Of a DNA stretch of 64,000 bases, positions 26,237 to 35,700 are shown piece by piece. Numbering within the stretch: the stretch's first letter is position 1; each line of letters starts with the position of its first letter. The stretch covers positions 4,154,001-4,218,000 of the forward strand of contig NZ_CP009285.1 in NCBI RefSeq assembly GCF_000758665.1, in the 5' to 3' direction. This stretch comes from Paenibacillus borealis (GTDB lineage: Bacteria; Bacillota; Bacilli; Paenibacillales; Paenibacillaceae). A program made the translations under genes and the position numbers. The notes below the pieces were generated by a model. It saw only the letters and a list, made by a program, of their open reading frames with translations. It was not told where the DNA came from and did no database searches.

Positions 26237-27772
26237 ATGAAACATATGAAAAGCAAAGCTGCACTTCTTCTAACAATATTAATTGTCTCGTCAATCGCTG
26301 TCACGGCTTGCGGAAATTCCAATGACTCAAGCACCGCAGCACCTGGTTCTTCCTCAAACACAGCCACAGGCGGCACGTCCACGGATGCTTCGAAGCTCGA
26401 GCCTTATAAGCTGAAGCTCGTCTACGAAGGGGCACCGCAGGCAGATGAAGCCATCGTTGAGGAAGCGCTGAATAAGCTCCTGACCGAGAAAATCAATGCA
26501 ACGATCGATCTCGCTCCGATCGACTGGGGAGCCTGGGACGATAAGATTAACCTCATGATTGCTTCCCGCGAGCCGGTAGATGTTCTATTCACCGCCTCAT
26601 GGAACGGATATGCGAAGAATGTTGCCAAGGGCGCTTATCTGGATCTGGGTTCTTTACTCGATCAATACGGCCAGGGAATTAAGGAGAGTCTGGACCCCGC
26701 TTTCCTGAACGGCTCCAAAATCGGCGGCAAAAACTATGGTGTCCCGACCAATAAAGAGCTGGCATCGTCAGGCGGTATCGTGTACCGGAAGGACATCGCC
26801 GATGAGCTTGGCATCGACATGAGCAAAGTCCAAAAGATCGAAGATCTCGAAGCCGTCTATAAAATCGTCAAGGAGAAGAAGCCGAACATGTATCCGCTGT
26901 ACACGACAGGCGGAACGTTTGCCGCGCATTCCTTTGTGGAGCTGGACTTTTTGGGGGATACAACCATACCTGGTGCAATCGATAAGAATGGGGCGGATGC
27001 GGTAGTCAAACCGGCGGAAGAATTCCCTCAGTACTTAAATGCATTGAAGGTAACCCGTGATTACTTCGAGAAGGGCTATGTCAATAAAGACGCGGCCACT
27101 TCCCAGACCTCATCGCTCGACGCTTACAAGACCGGCAATGTATTCTCCACCGTAGAGCCGCTCAAGCCAGGAAAGGCTGAAGAAATTGCCTCAGCAACCG
27201 CTCTTGAGGGTAAGCTTGCCCAGATCACACTGACGGGCAAAACGGTCGCGACCTCGGAGACCACCGGTGCCATGCTGGCCATTTCATCGACGTCTAAGAA
27301 CCCGGAACGTGCCATGATGCTCATTAATCTGCTTCATACGGATACTGAGATTATCAATCTGCTGAACTTTGGTATTGAAGGTACACACTTTACGCTTGCC
27401 GGCAATGTCATGACACAGACGGATAAATCCGGCCAGTACGCGCCTGGTGTTGCCTGGGAACTGGGGAACCAATTCCTGAACTATGTCTGGAACACAGAAG
27501 CACCGGACAAGTGGGAGCAGTTCAAAAAGTTCAACGAAGGCGCCAAATCATCACCGGCCCTCGGGTTCACCTTCGACAGCGAACCGGTCAAATCGGAGGT
27601 CGGTGCACTGGCTAACGTCTTAAGAGAATATCAGAAGGCGCTTGAGACAGGCTCGGTTGACCTGGACGAAATGCTGCCGAAGTATATCGCCGCCCAGAAA
27701 TCGGCCGGACTCGACAAAGTCATCGCCGAGAAGCAGAGACAGCTGGATGAATTCCTGGCCAGCAAGAAGTAA
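26237..27772 (+). CDS. extracellular solute-binding lipoprotein (second of two in locus)
   Basis: A 511-residue lipoprotein with signal sequence and lipobox VTACG, followed by a Ser/Thr/Gly-rich linker and a two-lobed sugar-binding fold. The C-terminal region (SSPALGFTFDSEPVKSEV, KYIAAQKSAGLDKVIAEKQRQLDEF) is the DUF3502-type end common in LipO-like proteins. It directly follows the two permeases, so it is the likely cognate binding protein of this transporter. GGGGGG lies 11 nt before the ATG, and a terminator ends the operon. Confidence 0.93.
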   Translation: MKHMKSKAALLLTILIVSSIAVTACGNSNDSSTAAPGSSSNTATGGTSTDASKLEPYKLKLVYEGAPQADEAIVEEALNKLLTEKINATIDLAPIDWGAWDDKINLMIASREPVDVLFTASWNGYAKNVAKGAYLDLGSLLDQYGQGIKESLDPAFLNGSKIGGKNYGVPTNKELASSGGIVYRKDIADELGIDMSKVQKIEDLEAVYKIVKEKKPNMYPLYTTGGTFAAHSFVELDFLGDTTIPGAIDKNGADAVVKPAEEFPQYLNALKVTRDYFEKGYVNKDAATSQTSSLDAYKTGNVFSTVEPLKPGKAEEIASATALEGKLAQITLTGKTVATSETTGAMLAISSTSKNPERAMMLINLLHTDTEIINLLNFGIEGTHFTLAGNVMTQTDKSGQYAPGVAWELGNQFLNYVWNTEAPDKWEQFKKFNEGAKSSPALGFTFDSEPVKSEVGALANVLREYQKALETGSVDLDEMLPKYIAAQKSAGLDKVIAEKQRQLDEFLASKK

Positions 27773-27804
27773 TCCGTTCGAAAAGAATAGAGCGTAAATA
27801 GAAC

Positions 27805-27847
27805 GTCCCGGATGATGCTTATTCAGATCAGCGGGACTTTTTTGATT
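27805..27847 (+). terminator. terminator of glycan-use operon
   Basis: GTCCCG pairs with CGGGAC across an 21-nt loop and is followed directly by a run of T residues. Confidence 0.75.
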
Positions 27848-27896
27848 ATAGAGCTTCTACCTGCATTAACTGCTGAACGCAATACTTGGCAAGGCC

Positions 27897-28136
27897 TTGT
27901 GCTGCGCTGCCTATGGAGTTATCATTTTGGAGATAATAGTCAAAAACAACTGGGAACGGCCCGGCGGAAAAGGGGAGGACAATGAGTCTGCGGAGGAAAC
28001 CGCCCGAAGAGAGGTCTTCGAAGAAGTGGGTCTGGAAGTTCGCATCCATGAATTAATAGGGGTGTATTATGAAGCGGCGCATGATATGCATCATTTTGTG
28101 TTCATAGCGGATAACGCAGATGCCCTGAACCATTAA
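27897..28136 (+). pseudogene. Nudix hydrolase remnant
   Basis: A 79-residue frame contains a full Nudix box (PGGKGEDNESAEETARREVFEEVGLEV), yet is only about half the normal domain length. The N-terminal strand pair is shortened (GVIILE joined directly to VKNNWERPGG), and the C-terminal strand/helix is cut by a stop. After that stop another frame reads TGTIVPYDRTETVF, which looks like the lost continuation. It is more likely a degenerate gene than a working enzyme. Confidence 0.55.
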
Positions 28137-28205
28137 CGGGTACAATTGTTCCATACGATCGGACCGAGACAGTGTTTTGAATAATACATAGCACTACAAA
28201 GCATC

Positions 28206-28246
28206 AGAAAAAGGATCAGAATGCAACGGCAATCTGCTCCTTTTCT
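28206..28246. terminator. bidirectional terminator-like hairpin
   Basis: AGAAAAAGGATCAGA pairs with TCTGCTCCTTTTCT (one mismatch) and ends T-rich on both strands, between the Nudix remnant and the convergent TetR gene. Confidence 0.65.
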
Positions 28247-28305
28247 ATATTCATCTCTTTGGAACCTCGGGCAATCACGCAAAACGTATGCCGGGAACAA
28301 ACGGA

Positions 28306-28854
28306 CTACTCACAAATTCTATCCAGTAAGGCTCCCAGCTGCTCAGCTAATACAAGATAAGTTACCGGTCTATCGTTCTTGAACCACCATTCGACAACGC
28401 CTACATACGAAGCGGCTACAAAATTCACGACCAGATCCCGGTTTAATCCTTCATTCTTCCCTTGGGTGTTGTCCACTTCATCATGGAACTCATCCACAAG
28501 GAACTCCATGAACCGGCTGCGGAAGAATGGAGCCCCTTTACTGGCCAGCATCGTGGAGAAAAAGGCGTAATGAGACTCGAAGTATTCCGTCCACAGTACA
28601 GACCCTGTTGCAAAATCCAGATCTGCGGCGGCTGCGCATCTTTCCCGGAGCTCTTCGATATGAGTCTCTATCAGTTTATCCAGCAGGTCGTATTTATCCA
28701 TATAGTGCAGGTATATCGTTCCGCGGCTGACGTTAGCCCGATCCGAAAGATCCTGAATCGTAATATCATCGAAACTCTTTTCCTTCATCAGGTCAATGAT
28801 TGCAGCCTTTAAGGCTTCCTGAGTTTTAAGGATTCTCCTGTCGATCTTGGTCAT
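28306..28854 (-). CDS. TetR/AcrR family transcriptional regulator
   Basis: About 182 residues from the ATG at 28854 (an in-frame GTG lies three codons earlier). The helix-turn-helix ITIQDLSDRANVSRGTIYLHYMDKYDL sits at about residues 30-58, followed by a TetR_C-type helical domain with FFSTMLASKG. It is divergent from the aldo/keto reductase gene. The perfect dyad TTATAATTATAA at 28889-28900, 35 bp upstream, is a candidate operator. It may control the aldo/keto reductase and alcohol dehydrogenase genes. Confidence 0.88.
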   Translation of the reverse strand: MTKIDRRILKTQEALKAAIIDLMKEKSFDDITIQDLSDRANVSRGTIYLHYMDKYDLLDKLIETHIEELRERCAAAADLDFATGSVLWTEYFESHYAFFSTMLASKGAPFFRSRFMEFLVDEFHDEVDNTQGKNEGLNRDLVVNFVAASYVGVVEWWFKNDRPVTYLVLAEQLGALLDRICE

Positions 28855-28888
28855 ATCACTCACCGGTCTTTCTAATATTTATACTTAG

Positions 28889-28900
28889 TTATAATTATAA
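28889..28900. promoter_or_regulatory. palindromic operator candidate
   Basis: The 12-bp perfect dyad TTATAATTATAA overlaps the A/T-rich promoter region between the TetR gene and the aldo/keto reductase gene. Low complexity lowers its weight. Confidence 0.3.
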
Positions 28901-29056
28901 ACAATTGTATATTATTTTATCAAACGAATTCTTACGATAATGAACAAATTCCTGCATTCTTTTCAGTATTGTACTAAAACAGTGAAATCAGCAATTGGAA
29001 AGTTACTGAATGCTGTTATAATAATGAACGAGAGTACATTAACGGAGGTGTTCACT

Positions 29057-30037
29057 ATGGAATATGTGAAGTTCGGAAATACGGGGATGGATGTCTCACG
29101 GATTTGTCTGGGTTGTATGAGCTTCGGTGAGGTGCTGCCGGGAGGCCATCAATGGGTACTGGATGAAGCGCACAGCCGGCCGATTATCAAAAGAGCCCTG
29201 GAACTCGGAATTAACTTTTTCGATACCGCGAACGTTTATGCCAATGGAACCAGCGAAGAGATTACCGGACGGGCATTGAAGGAATATGCAAACCGTGATG
29301 AACTGGTTCTCGCTACGAAGGTCTGGGGTCGTATGCATGAAGGTCCGAATGGTGCAGGGTTGTCCCGGAAATCCATCATGAGTGAAATTGATAAAAGCCT
29401 GAAGCGGCTGGGCACGGATTATGTAGATCTCTACATCATCCACCGCTGGGATTACAACACGCCGATTGAAGAAACGATGGAAGCCATGCATGATGTGGTA
29501 AAGGCCGGGAAAGCCAGATATATTGGCGCCTCGGCAATGTTCGCCTGGCAATTTCAAAAGGCGCAGCATACCGCAGAGAAAAACGGCTGGACAAGGTTCG
29601 TATCGATGCAGAATCACCTGAATCTTATATACCGTGAAGAGGAAAGGGAGATGATGCCGCTATGCAAGGACCAGAAAATTGCGGTCACCCCTTACAGCCC
29701 CCTGGCCTCAGGCAGACTGATTCGTGATTGGTCAGAGAGCACTCACCGGTCCGAGACCGACCATGTCCAGAAATGGAAATACGACTCTACCGCTGATGCC
29801 GACCGTCTGATCGTCCAGCGCGTGGCGTCTCTTGCCGAAGAGCGCGGTGTACCGCGCATTCATATCGCTTTGGCCTGGCTGTTGCAGAAAGAATCTGTAG
29901 CTGCCCCTATTATAGGTGCAACGAAGCTGTCGCAGCTCGAAGATGCTGCCGGTGTTCTGCAGGTGAAATTAACATCAGAAGAGATTAATTTCCTTGAAGA
30001 GCTGTATGTTCCACACAACGTAGTTGGAGCACAGTAA
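29057..30037 (+). CDS. aldo/keto reductase
   Basis: 326 residues from the ATG at 29057, with GGAGGTG 7 nt upstream. The TIM-barrel AKR tetrad is visible: Asp and Tyr in FFDTANVYANG, Lys in LATKVW, and His in YIIHRWD. The length and the sequence around CLGCMSFGE match the YajO/YghZ-like group that reduces aldehydes with NADPH. It lies 44 bp before an alcohol dehydrogenase gene and divergent from a TetR gene, suggesting an inducible aldehyde-detoxification unit. Confidence 0.92.
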   Translation: MEYVKFGNTGMDVSRICLGCMSFGEVLPGGHQWVLDEAHSRPIIKRALELGINFFDTANVYANGTSEEITGRALKEYANRDELVLATKVWGRMHEGPNGAGLSRKSIMSEIDKSLKRLGTDYVDLYIIHRWDYNTPIEETMEAMHDVVKAGKARYIGASAMFAWQFQKAQHTAEKNGWTRFVSMQNHLNLIYREEEREMMPLCKDQKIAVTPYSPLASGRLIRDWSESTHRSETDHVQKWKYDSTADADRLIVQRVASLAEERGVPRIHIALAWLLQKESVAAPIIGATKLSQLEDAAGVLQVKLTSEEINFLEELYVPHNVVGAQ

Positions 30038-30080
30038 GTACAATATACAGATAACTTAAGTGAAAAGGTGGAACTTAGAA

Positions 30081-31115
30081 ATGAAAGCAAATATTATGTA
30101 CGCTGCCGGTGATGTACGCGTAGAAGAGCTACCCCTCCCGGAATTGCAACAACCGACGGATGCAATTATCAAGGTAGTGGCTGCCTGTATTTGCGGTAGC
30201 GATCTGCATCCTTATCACAGCATGCATGCCCATGAGCATGGCGAAGGTGATGCCATGGGACATGAAGTGATTGGACGGATTCAGAAAATGGGTTCAAAGG
30301 TTTCCGGATTCAAACAAGGTGATTTGGTGATTGTGCCATTTGCCGTCGGAGATAACACCTGTCCCTTCTGTCAGGAAGGATTGATGACCTCCTGTGTGCA
30401 TGGAAGCTTCATGACCGGCTGCCAGGCAGAGTATGTCCGGGTACCGCAAGCACAGGGAAGCATGTTCAAGCTGCCGGATGACATTGGTGATGACTCTCCT
30501 TTGTTGCCGTCTCTGCTTACATTGTCTGACGTTTATGGTACCGGCTATCATGCGGCGGTGATGGGGCGCGTGAATGAGAACACAACCGTAACCGTAATCG
30601 GCGATGGTGCTGTGGGTCTGCTGGCTGTTCTGTCGGCGAAGAAGCTGGGAGCTAAGCAGATCATCCTGATGGGCCGCCATAAAGTGCGGACGGATCTCGG
30701 GATTGCGTTCGGCGCTACAGATGTTGTCCCTGAACGCGGCGAAGAAGGCATAGCACGAGTACACGCGCTGACGAACGGGGAAGGAACACATGTTGTTCTG
30801 GAATGTGTCGGGCTGATGCCTGCTTACGAGATGAGTATAGGAGCAGTCCGGGCCGGAGGCGTCATTAGCCGTGTAGGTGTTCCGCAGTATGAGGAGGCTC
30901 CTGTCGGTTTCGCCAGTCTGTTCGGACGTAATATTACCCTTACCGGTGGGCCGGCACCGACGCGCGCATACATGGAAGAATTATTACCTGACATTCTTGA
31001 CGGTACCCTTGAACCTGGACGTGTTTTTGATGTCACCGTTGATCTGGATGGCGTTCCGGAAGGTTACCGCGCAATGGACAACAGGGAAGCCTTGAAAGTA
31101 CTGATCAGACCTTAA
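30081..31115 (+). CDS. zinc-dependent alcohol dehydrogenase
   Basis: 344 residues from the ATG at 30081 (AAAAGGTGG upstream). Catalytic zinc ligands are in CICGSDLHPY and GHEVIGR. The structural-zinc loop CPFCQEGLMTSC has only three clear cysteines, so the structural zinc may be incomplete. The Rossmann motif GDGAVGLLAV follows at about residue 175. This is the medium-chain dehydrogenase family, oxidising alcohols or reducing aldehydes. Co-transcription with the aldo/keto reductase is likely. Confidence 0.9.
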   Translation: MKANIMYAAGDVRVEELPLPELQQPTDAIIKVVAACICGSDLHPYHSMHAHEHGEGDAMGHEVIGRIQKMGSKVSGFKQGDLVIVPFAVGDNTCPFCQEGLMTSCVHGSFMTGCQAEYVRVPQAQGSMFKLPDDIGDDSPLLPSLLTLSDVYGTGYHAAVMGRVNENTTVTVIGDGAVGLLAVLSAKKLGAKQIILMGRHKVRTDLGIAFGATDVVPERGEEGIARVHALTNGEGTHVVLECVGLMPAYEMSIGAVRAGGVISRVGVPQYEEAPVGFASLFGRNITLTGGPAPTRAYMEELLPDILDGTLEPGRVFDVTVDLDGVPEGYRAMDNREALKVLIRP

Positions 31116-31160
31116 TCTAAGCAATAGCAATTTCAATGTGATATGGATGTGAAACTAAAG

Positions 31161-31200
31161 CGGCCTTGTCCTGAACCTTCAGGATCAGGGCCGTTATTTG
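31161..31200 (+). terminator. terminator after alcohol dehydrogenase
   Basis: CGGCC, TG and CCTGA pair with TCAGG, CA and GGCCG around a 3-4 nt loop, and TTATTTG follows. Confidence 0.7.
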
Positions 31201-31282
31201 TGGAATAGAGCTGTTTGTCAGTGGTTTATCACCGGCAATAGTTACAGTTATATAGTAGAGAGAATACATACGAAAGAAGGTA

Positions 31283-31468
31283 GCAACTGAGCAATCCAGA
31301 AATATCTTCAGGTGGAGACGGAATCAGTTGCATGAAGCCTCAGCAGTAACAGGGCAGCTGTCTGCGTCATCCCAAAAGGTTGCTGCAACCATGAATGAGT
31401 TAACCAGCGGCGCTGAATCTATTTCAACCTTAGTCATTTCAGCTAATTCGGAAGTGACCGGCCAGTAG
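31283..31468 (+). pseudogene. methyl-accepting chemotaxis protein remnant
   Basis: One open frame ending at the stop at 31466 reads QLHEASAVTGQLSASSQKVA followed by ATMNELTSGAES, the coiled-coil pattern seen in the signalling region of chemoreceptors. About 60 codons remain, with no start codon, membrane helices or hairpin tip. It looks like the leftover of a deleted receptor gene. The 579-bp gap between the dehydrogenase and lipoprotein genes otherwise holds only two terminators. Confidence 0.5.
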
Positions 31469-31526
31469 GATATCCTATCTGAAGTGGTGCATTCTTCTCA
31501 GGATCTGAAGCAGGTCGTAAGGAAGG

Positions 31527-31567
31527 AAGAAGAGCCCGAATGGCATAATGCCGTTCAGGCTCTTCTT
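31527..31567 (+). terminator. terminator-like hairpin after chemoreceptor remnant
   Basis: AAGAAGAGCC pairs with GGCTCTTCTT and the inner GGCAT/ATGCC extends the stem; TTGTTAC follows. Confidence 0.7.
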
Positions 31568-31694
31568 TGTTACGATCCAAGAACGGTAATGATTAGTAAG
31601 CGGCAGTTACAGGTAATAACTCTAGAGGCCATTGATCCCAGCTGGGTCTGTAAGGTAAGCTATCTACTATACCAAACCGACAGGATGAGGACTT

Positions 31695-32297
31695 ATGAAA
31701 AAAGCGATTATGACGACACTATTGATCTCCAGTCTGCTGATAGGCGGCTGCGGCAATAATGAGGCCGGCAACGGGAATGCGGCTGCCCCAGGGCCGACCG
31801 GTGCAGAAACTTCTGCAGCACCGGAGACAACACCAGCGGCGACAGCGGTTGCCACAGTGCAGCCCACTGCCGAAACAACGGCGCCGGCAGCTCCCTCGCC
31901 GGAGACAACGGCTGAAGCTACCCCGGAACCGGAAGCGTCCATGCGTCAGGCCTATTTTGACAAACTGGATAAGATTGAAGAGGGTTTGTCAGACCTGAAG
32001 GCTATATCGGATAAAGGCACAACGCTTGCAATGTCAGCAGCGGCCGTTCAGGAGAACGAACGGTGGGACAAAGCGCTGAATGAGATCTACCAGGTGCTCA
32101 AACAGCAGCTCCCCGAAGCAGAAATGGCTAAGCTGAAAGAGGAGCAGCGGAACTGGATTACACTCCGCGATGAGACGGCGGCCAAGGAGGCAGCCAAATA
32201 CGAAGGCGGGACAGCGGAGGGACTGGAGTATGCCATCACGCTGGCCGGTGTTACCCGTGACCGCTGTTATAAGCTGGTTGAGTTGTATATGGAATGA
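31695..32297 (+). CDS. LprI-like lipoprotein (DUF1311 domain)
   Basis: A 200-residue lipoprotein: signal sequence with lipobox LIGGCG, a long Ala/Thr/Pro/Glu-rich linker (residues about 25-85, with repeats such as PETTPAAT), then an LprI-type domain with AVQENERWDKALNEIYQVLKQ and EEQRNWITLRDETAAKEA. Such domains occur in lysozyme-inhibitor LprI of mycobacteria and in many surface proteins, but a general role is not settled. It stands alone and is followed by a hairpin terminator. Confidence 0.82.
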   Translation: MKKAIMTTLLISSLLIGGCGNNEAGNGNAAAPGPTGAETSAAPETTPAATAVATVQPTAETTAPAAPSPETTAEATPEPEASMRQAYFDKLDKIEEGLSDLKAISDKGTTLAMSAAAVQENERWDKALNEIYQVLKQQLPEAEMAKLKEEQRNWITLRDETAAKEAAKYEGGTAEGLEYAITLAGVTRDRCYKLVELYME

Positions 32298-32369
32298 TGA
32301 AGGAGCTGTCAGACGGCGCTGATCTTGCCGATGAAAGAGCAGACAGTAAGAGGATAGGTATAACATTGC

Positions 32370-32410
32370 AGAAATCTCGACAGGCGGTTGGCTATCGGGA
32401 TTTCTTTGTG
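32370..32410 (+). terminator. terminator after LprI-like lipoprotein
   Basis: AGAAATCTCGA pairs with TCGGGATTTCT (one G-U pair), loop of 14 nt, then TTGTGTTG. The remaining 330 bp before the next gene show no convincing gene, only A/T-rich promoter-like DNA and a tiny open stretch. Confidence 0.65.
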
Positions 32411-32741
32411 TTGTGCTCTAAATTATGAAGCTGATCGGCTATGGTCTAGCGATTCCTGTAAGGATGCTTTATATCGTGAAATATATAAATCCTTATATTT
32501 TAAAATAGTCGATTCTGGGTTGAAAGTGCGTTTTTTTGAGCAGAATTGATTCCCATTATTTGATACACTTGTGCATATTTAGTGAACACAATGAAAGGGG
32601 TTGATGTTCTCAGGCTGAAAGGGAATAGCATATTGAAGTTAAGAGGCTTACAGCAAGTCTGCTGAATGACAACTATGATATGAACGTACAAGTTTCCCCC
32701 GATTTCTAAATGATTTTAGAATAATAGGAGGAGTTAAGTAC

Positions 32742-35700
32742 ATGCGCAGAAAAATGGCTTTCTTCAAAAAATCAATGTTCGCATTCTTATTATCATTAAT
32801 GCTGGTTATCCCGCTTGCCATTCCGCCATCCCCGGTACATGCTGAATCAACCGGCAGTCTTCCGGCCCGTCAGGCAGAGTATCTGAACCGCGGATTAGTT
32901 GCGGTCCTCGTTGATAATGGTGTTTATTTGAGCTGGCGGTACTTGAACACGGATTCAAATGATATCGCTTTCAACGTATACAAGAATGGCTATAAGGTTA
33001 ATTCGGCCCCAATCAGCGACTCCACCAATTATGTGGATGCGACAGGTGCAGACAGTTCCCAGTATCAGATATCTACCGTAATAGCCGGTAAGGAAGAAAT
33101 GCAGGCGGAGACAGTATCGGTGCTGCATAACGGGTATTTGCCCATCCCGCTCGATAAGCCGGCTGACGGCCGGACCAAAGACGGAGGCACATACTCCTAT
33201 TATGCAGGAGATGCTTCTGTAGGAGATTTGGATGGCGACGGCGATTATGAAATCGTTTTCTTATGGAGTCCGAGTAATTCCAAGGACAATTCGCAAGCCG
33301 GTTATACCGGCAACGTCTATATCGATGCCATTGAAATGGACGGTACGAAGTTATGGCGAATCGACTTGGGTGTCAACATCCGCGCCGGAGCCCATTATAC
33401 ACAACTGATGGTGTACGATCTGGACGGCAACGGCAAAGCTGAAGTTGTTGTCAAAACAGCAGACGGCACGAAGGACGGCCAAGGCACAGTCATCGGCGAC
33501 GGCACGAAGGATTACCGCAATGAGAGCGGATACATCCTCTCTGGAGCAGAATATCTGACGCTATTTGACGGTCAGACCGGAGCAGCAGTATCCACCGTGA
33601 ATTACGACCCTCCAAGAGGGGATGTGAGCGCCTGGGGGGATGGATACGGCAACCGTGTAGACCGATTCCTGGCGGGGATTGCCTATCTGGATGGCGTGAA
33701 GCCAAGCGTAGTGATGGCCCGCGGCTACTACACACGAACGACGCTCACAGCTTACGACTATGTTGGCGGTCAACTGGTGAAGCGCTGGAACTTCGATACC
33801 AATGAAGCCGGATCACAATATGAAGGACAAGGAAATCACAATCTAAGCGTGCTTGATGTTGACAGTGACGGTAAAGACGAAATCATGTATGGGTCCCTTG
33901 CGATTGACGATGATGGAACCCTGATCTATAGCACCGGACTCGGCCATGGAGATGCCATGCATGCCGGCAAGCTTGATCCTAACCGGGAAGGTTACCAGAT
34001 CGTCAGCGTGCATGAACACACGAATGCCGAATACGGGCTGGAGATGCGCGATGCCGGAACGGGAGAGATTATCTGGGGCCAGTATACCGGCAAGGATACC
34101 GGACGCGGTATGTCAGCGGATATTGATCCGAACTATCCGGGATATGAATCCTGGGCATCTACGATTGTCGATGGTCAGATGGACCCTTTATCCCGCGGAT
34201 ACTCGGCTGACGGAGAAGTCATTTATGAACAGAATGAAGTGCCGCGAAGCGCCAACTTTGCGGTCTGGTGGGACGGCGATCTTCAGCGGGAGCTGTTCGA
34301 CCACGAATGGAATAACACTACAGCGAAAGGCATTCCGCTCGTTTATAAGTGGGATTATGAGAATAAGCAGCTGAAGGAGATTTTCCGGGCAACCGGCACT
34401 TTGACTAATAACCACACCAAAGGCAATCCTGCCCTTCAGGCGGATATCCTGGGCGACTGGCGCGAGGAGCTGCTGCTGCGCAGCGAAGACAGCTCGGAGT
34501 ACAGACTCTATACAACAACTATTCCTACAAGCTACAAGATTCCCGCGCTGATGCAGGATCCGGTATACCGTTTGGGTATAGCCTGGCAGAATGTCGCCTA
34601 CAACCAGCCGCCGCACACCGGATTCTATCTCGGGACGGAAGCAACGGAATTCCCTAAGGCGAACGTAACTCTTACAGGAGCACAAGAAACAACTGAGCAG
34701 GTCCATCACTTTGCTTTCGGTACGGACCCGGCAGCCGGAACAACAGCTATTCAGGATACACTATATACACAAGCAACCGGGTACGGTTTTGAGAGTACAA
34801 GCGGAATTACAATGGACGCAAATCATGTTTCGCTTCCGGACAATGCGAAATTTGCAGTTGACCTGCCCAATGCCAATTACAAGGTAACGCTCAAGCTTGG
34901 TGCTGATGCCCGGGACAGCAATATGGGTGTCAAATCTGAATTTGTCCAAAAGCTGGCTGTAACGGGCATTAGCGCAGGTGCGCCGCTGGTTTATTCCTAC
35001 GACGTGGCGCTGGTCGACGGTCAGCTGGAGTTCAACTTCTCCGGCACGGCCATTGATGTGCAGGAAATTATCATCGGGAAGTACCCGGAGAAGACGCCGG
35101 GAACTGCGAAGACAATCTATATGGCCGGTGATTCCACCATGCAGTCTTATAGCAGTGCGCAGGCTCCGCAGGAAGGTTGGGGCCAGCAATTCGGACGATA
35201 TTTCGCGAATGGCGTGGTGGTCCAGAACGATTCGATCGGCGGCAGAAGCAGCAAATCGTTCATGGTTGACGGCCGTCTGGATACGATATTGCAGCGGATC
35301 AAACCGGGGGATTACTTCTTCATCTCCTTCGGCCATAACGATGCCAGTATAGGAATTCCGGACCGTTATGCATCTCCTGCAGATTATAAAACCTATCTGA
35401 CCCGTTATGTGAACGGAGCCAAGCAGCGCGGTGCAACACCTGTACTGCTTACGCCGGTAGGGCGCAGAGACTTTAACACGGTTACTCAGGAATTTAACGT
35501 AAGCTTCCCCGAATACGTAAAGGCAGCCAAGGAAGTGGCGGCAGAGCTGAACGTGCCGCTGATCGATTTAAGCCAGTTAAGCATTGCGGATTACAATCGT
35601 GTCGGTCTGGCGGCAACGGAGAAAATCTTCCTGTACGCTAATCCCGGTGAATATCCGAAGTACCCGAACGGCGTCGGCGATAATACGCATTTCAGCAGCT

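Noticed and set aside
31484..31759. 91-residue open frame on the plus strand
   Set aside because: It reads through a strong hairpin terminator and into the start of the LprI-like lipoprotein in another frame; no ribosome-binding site or motif.
32635..32709. Short open stretch before the PL11/CE12 gene reading [20 protein letters not shown]
   Set aside because: About 24 codons after a stop, no start codon and no recognisable family; possibly a gene end left by deletion but not supportable.
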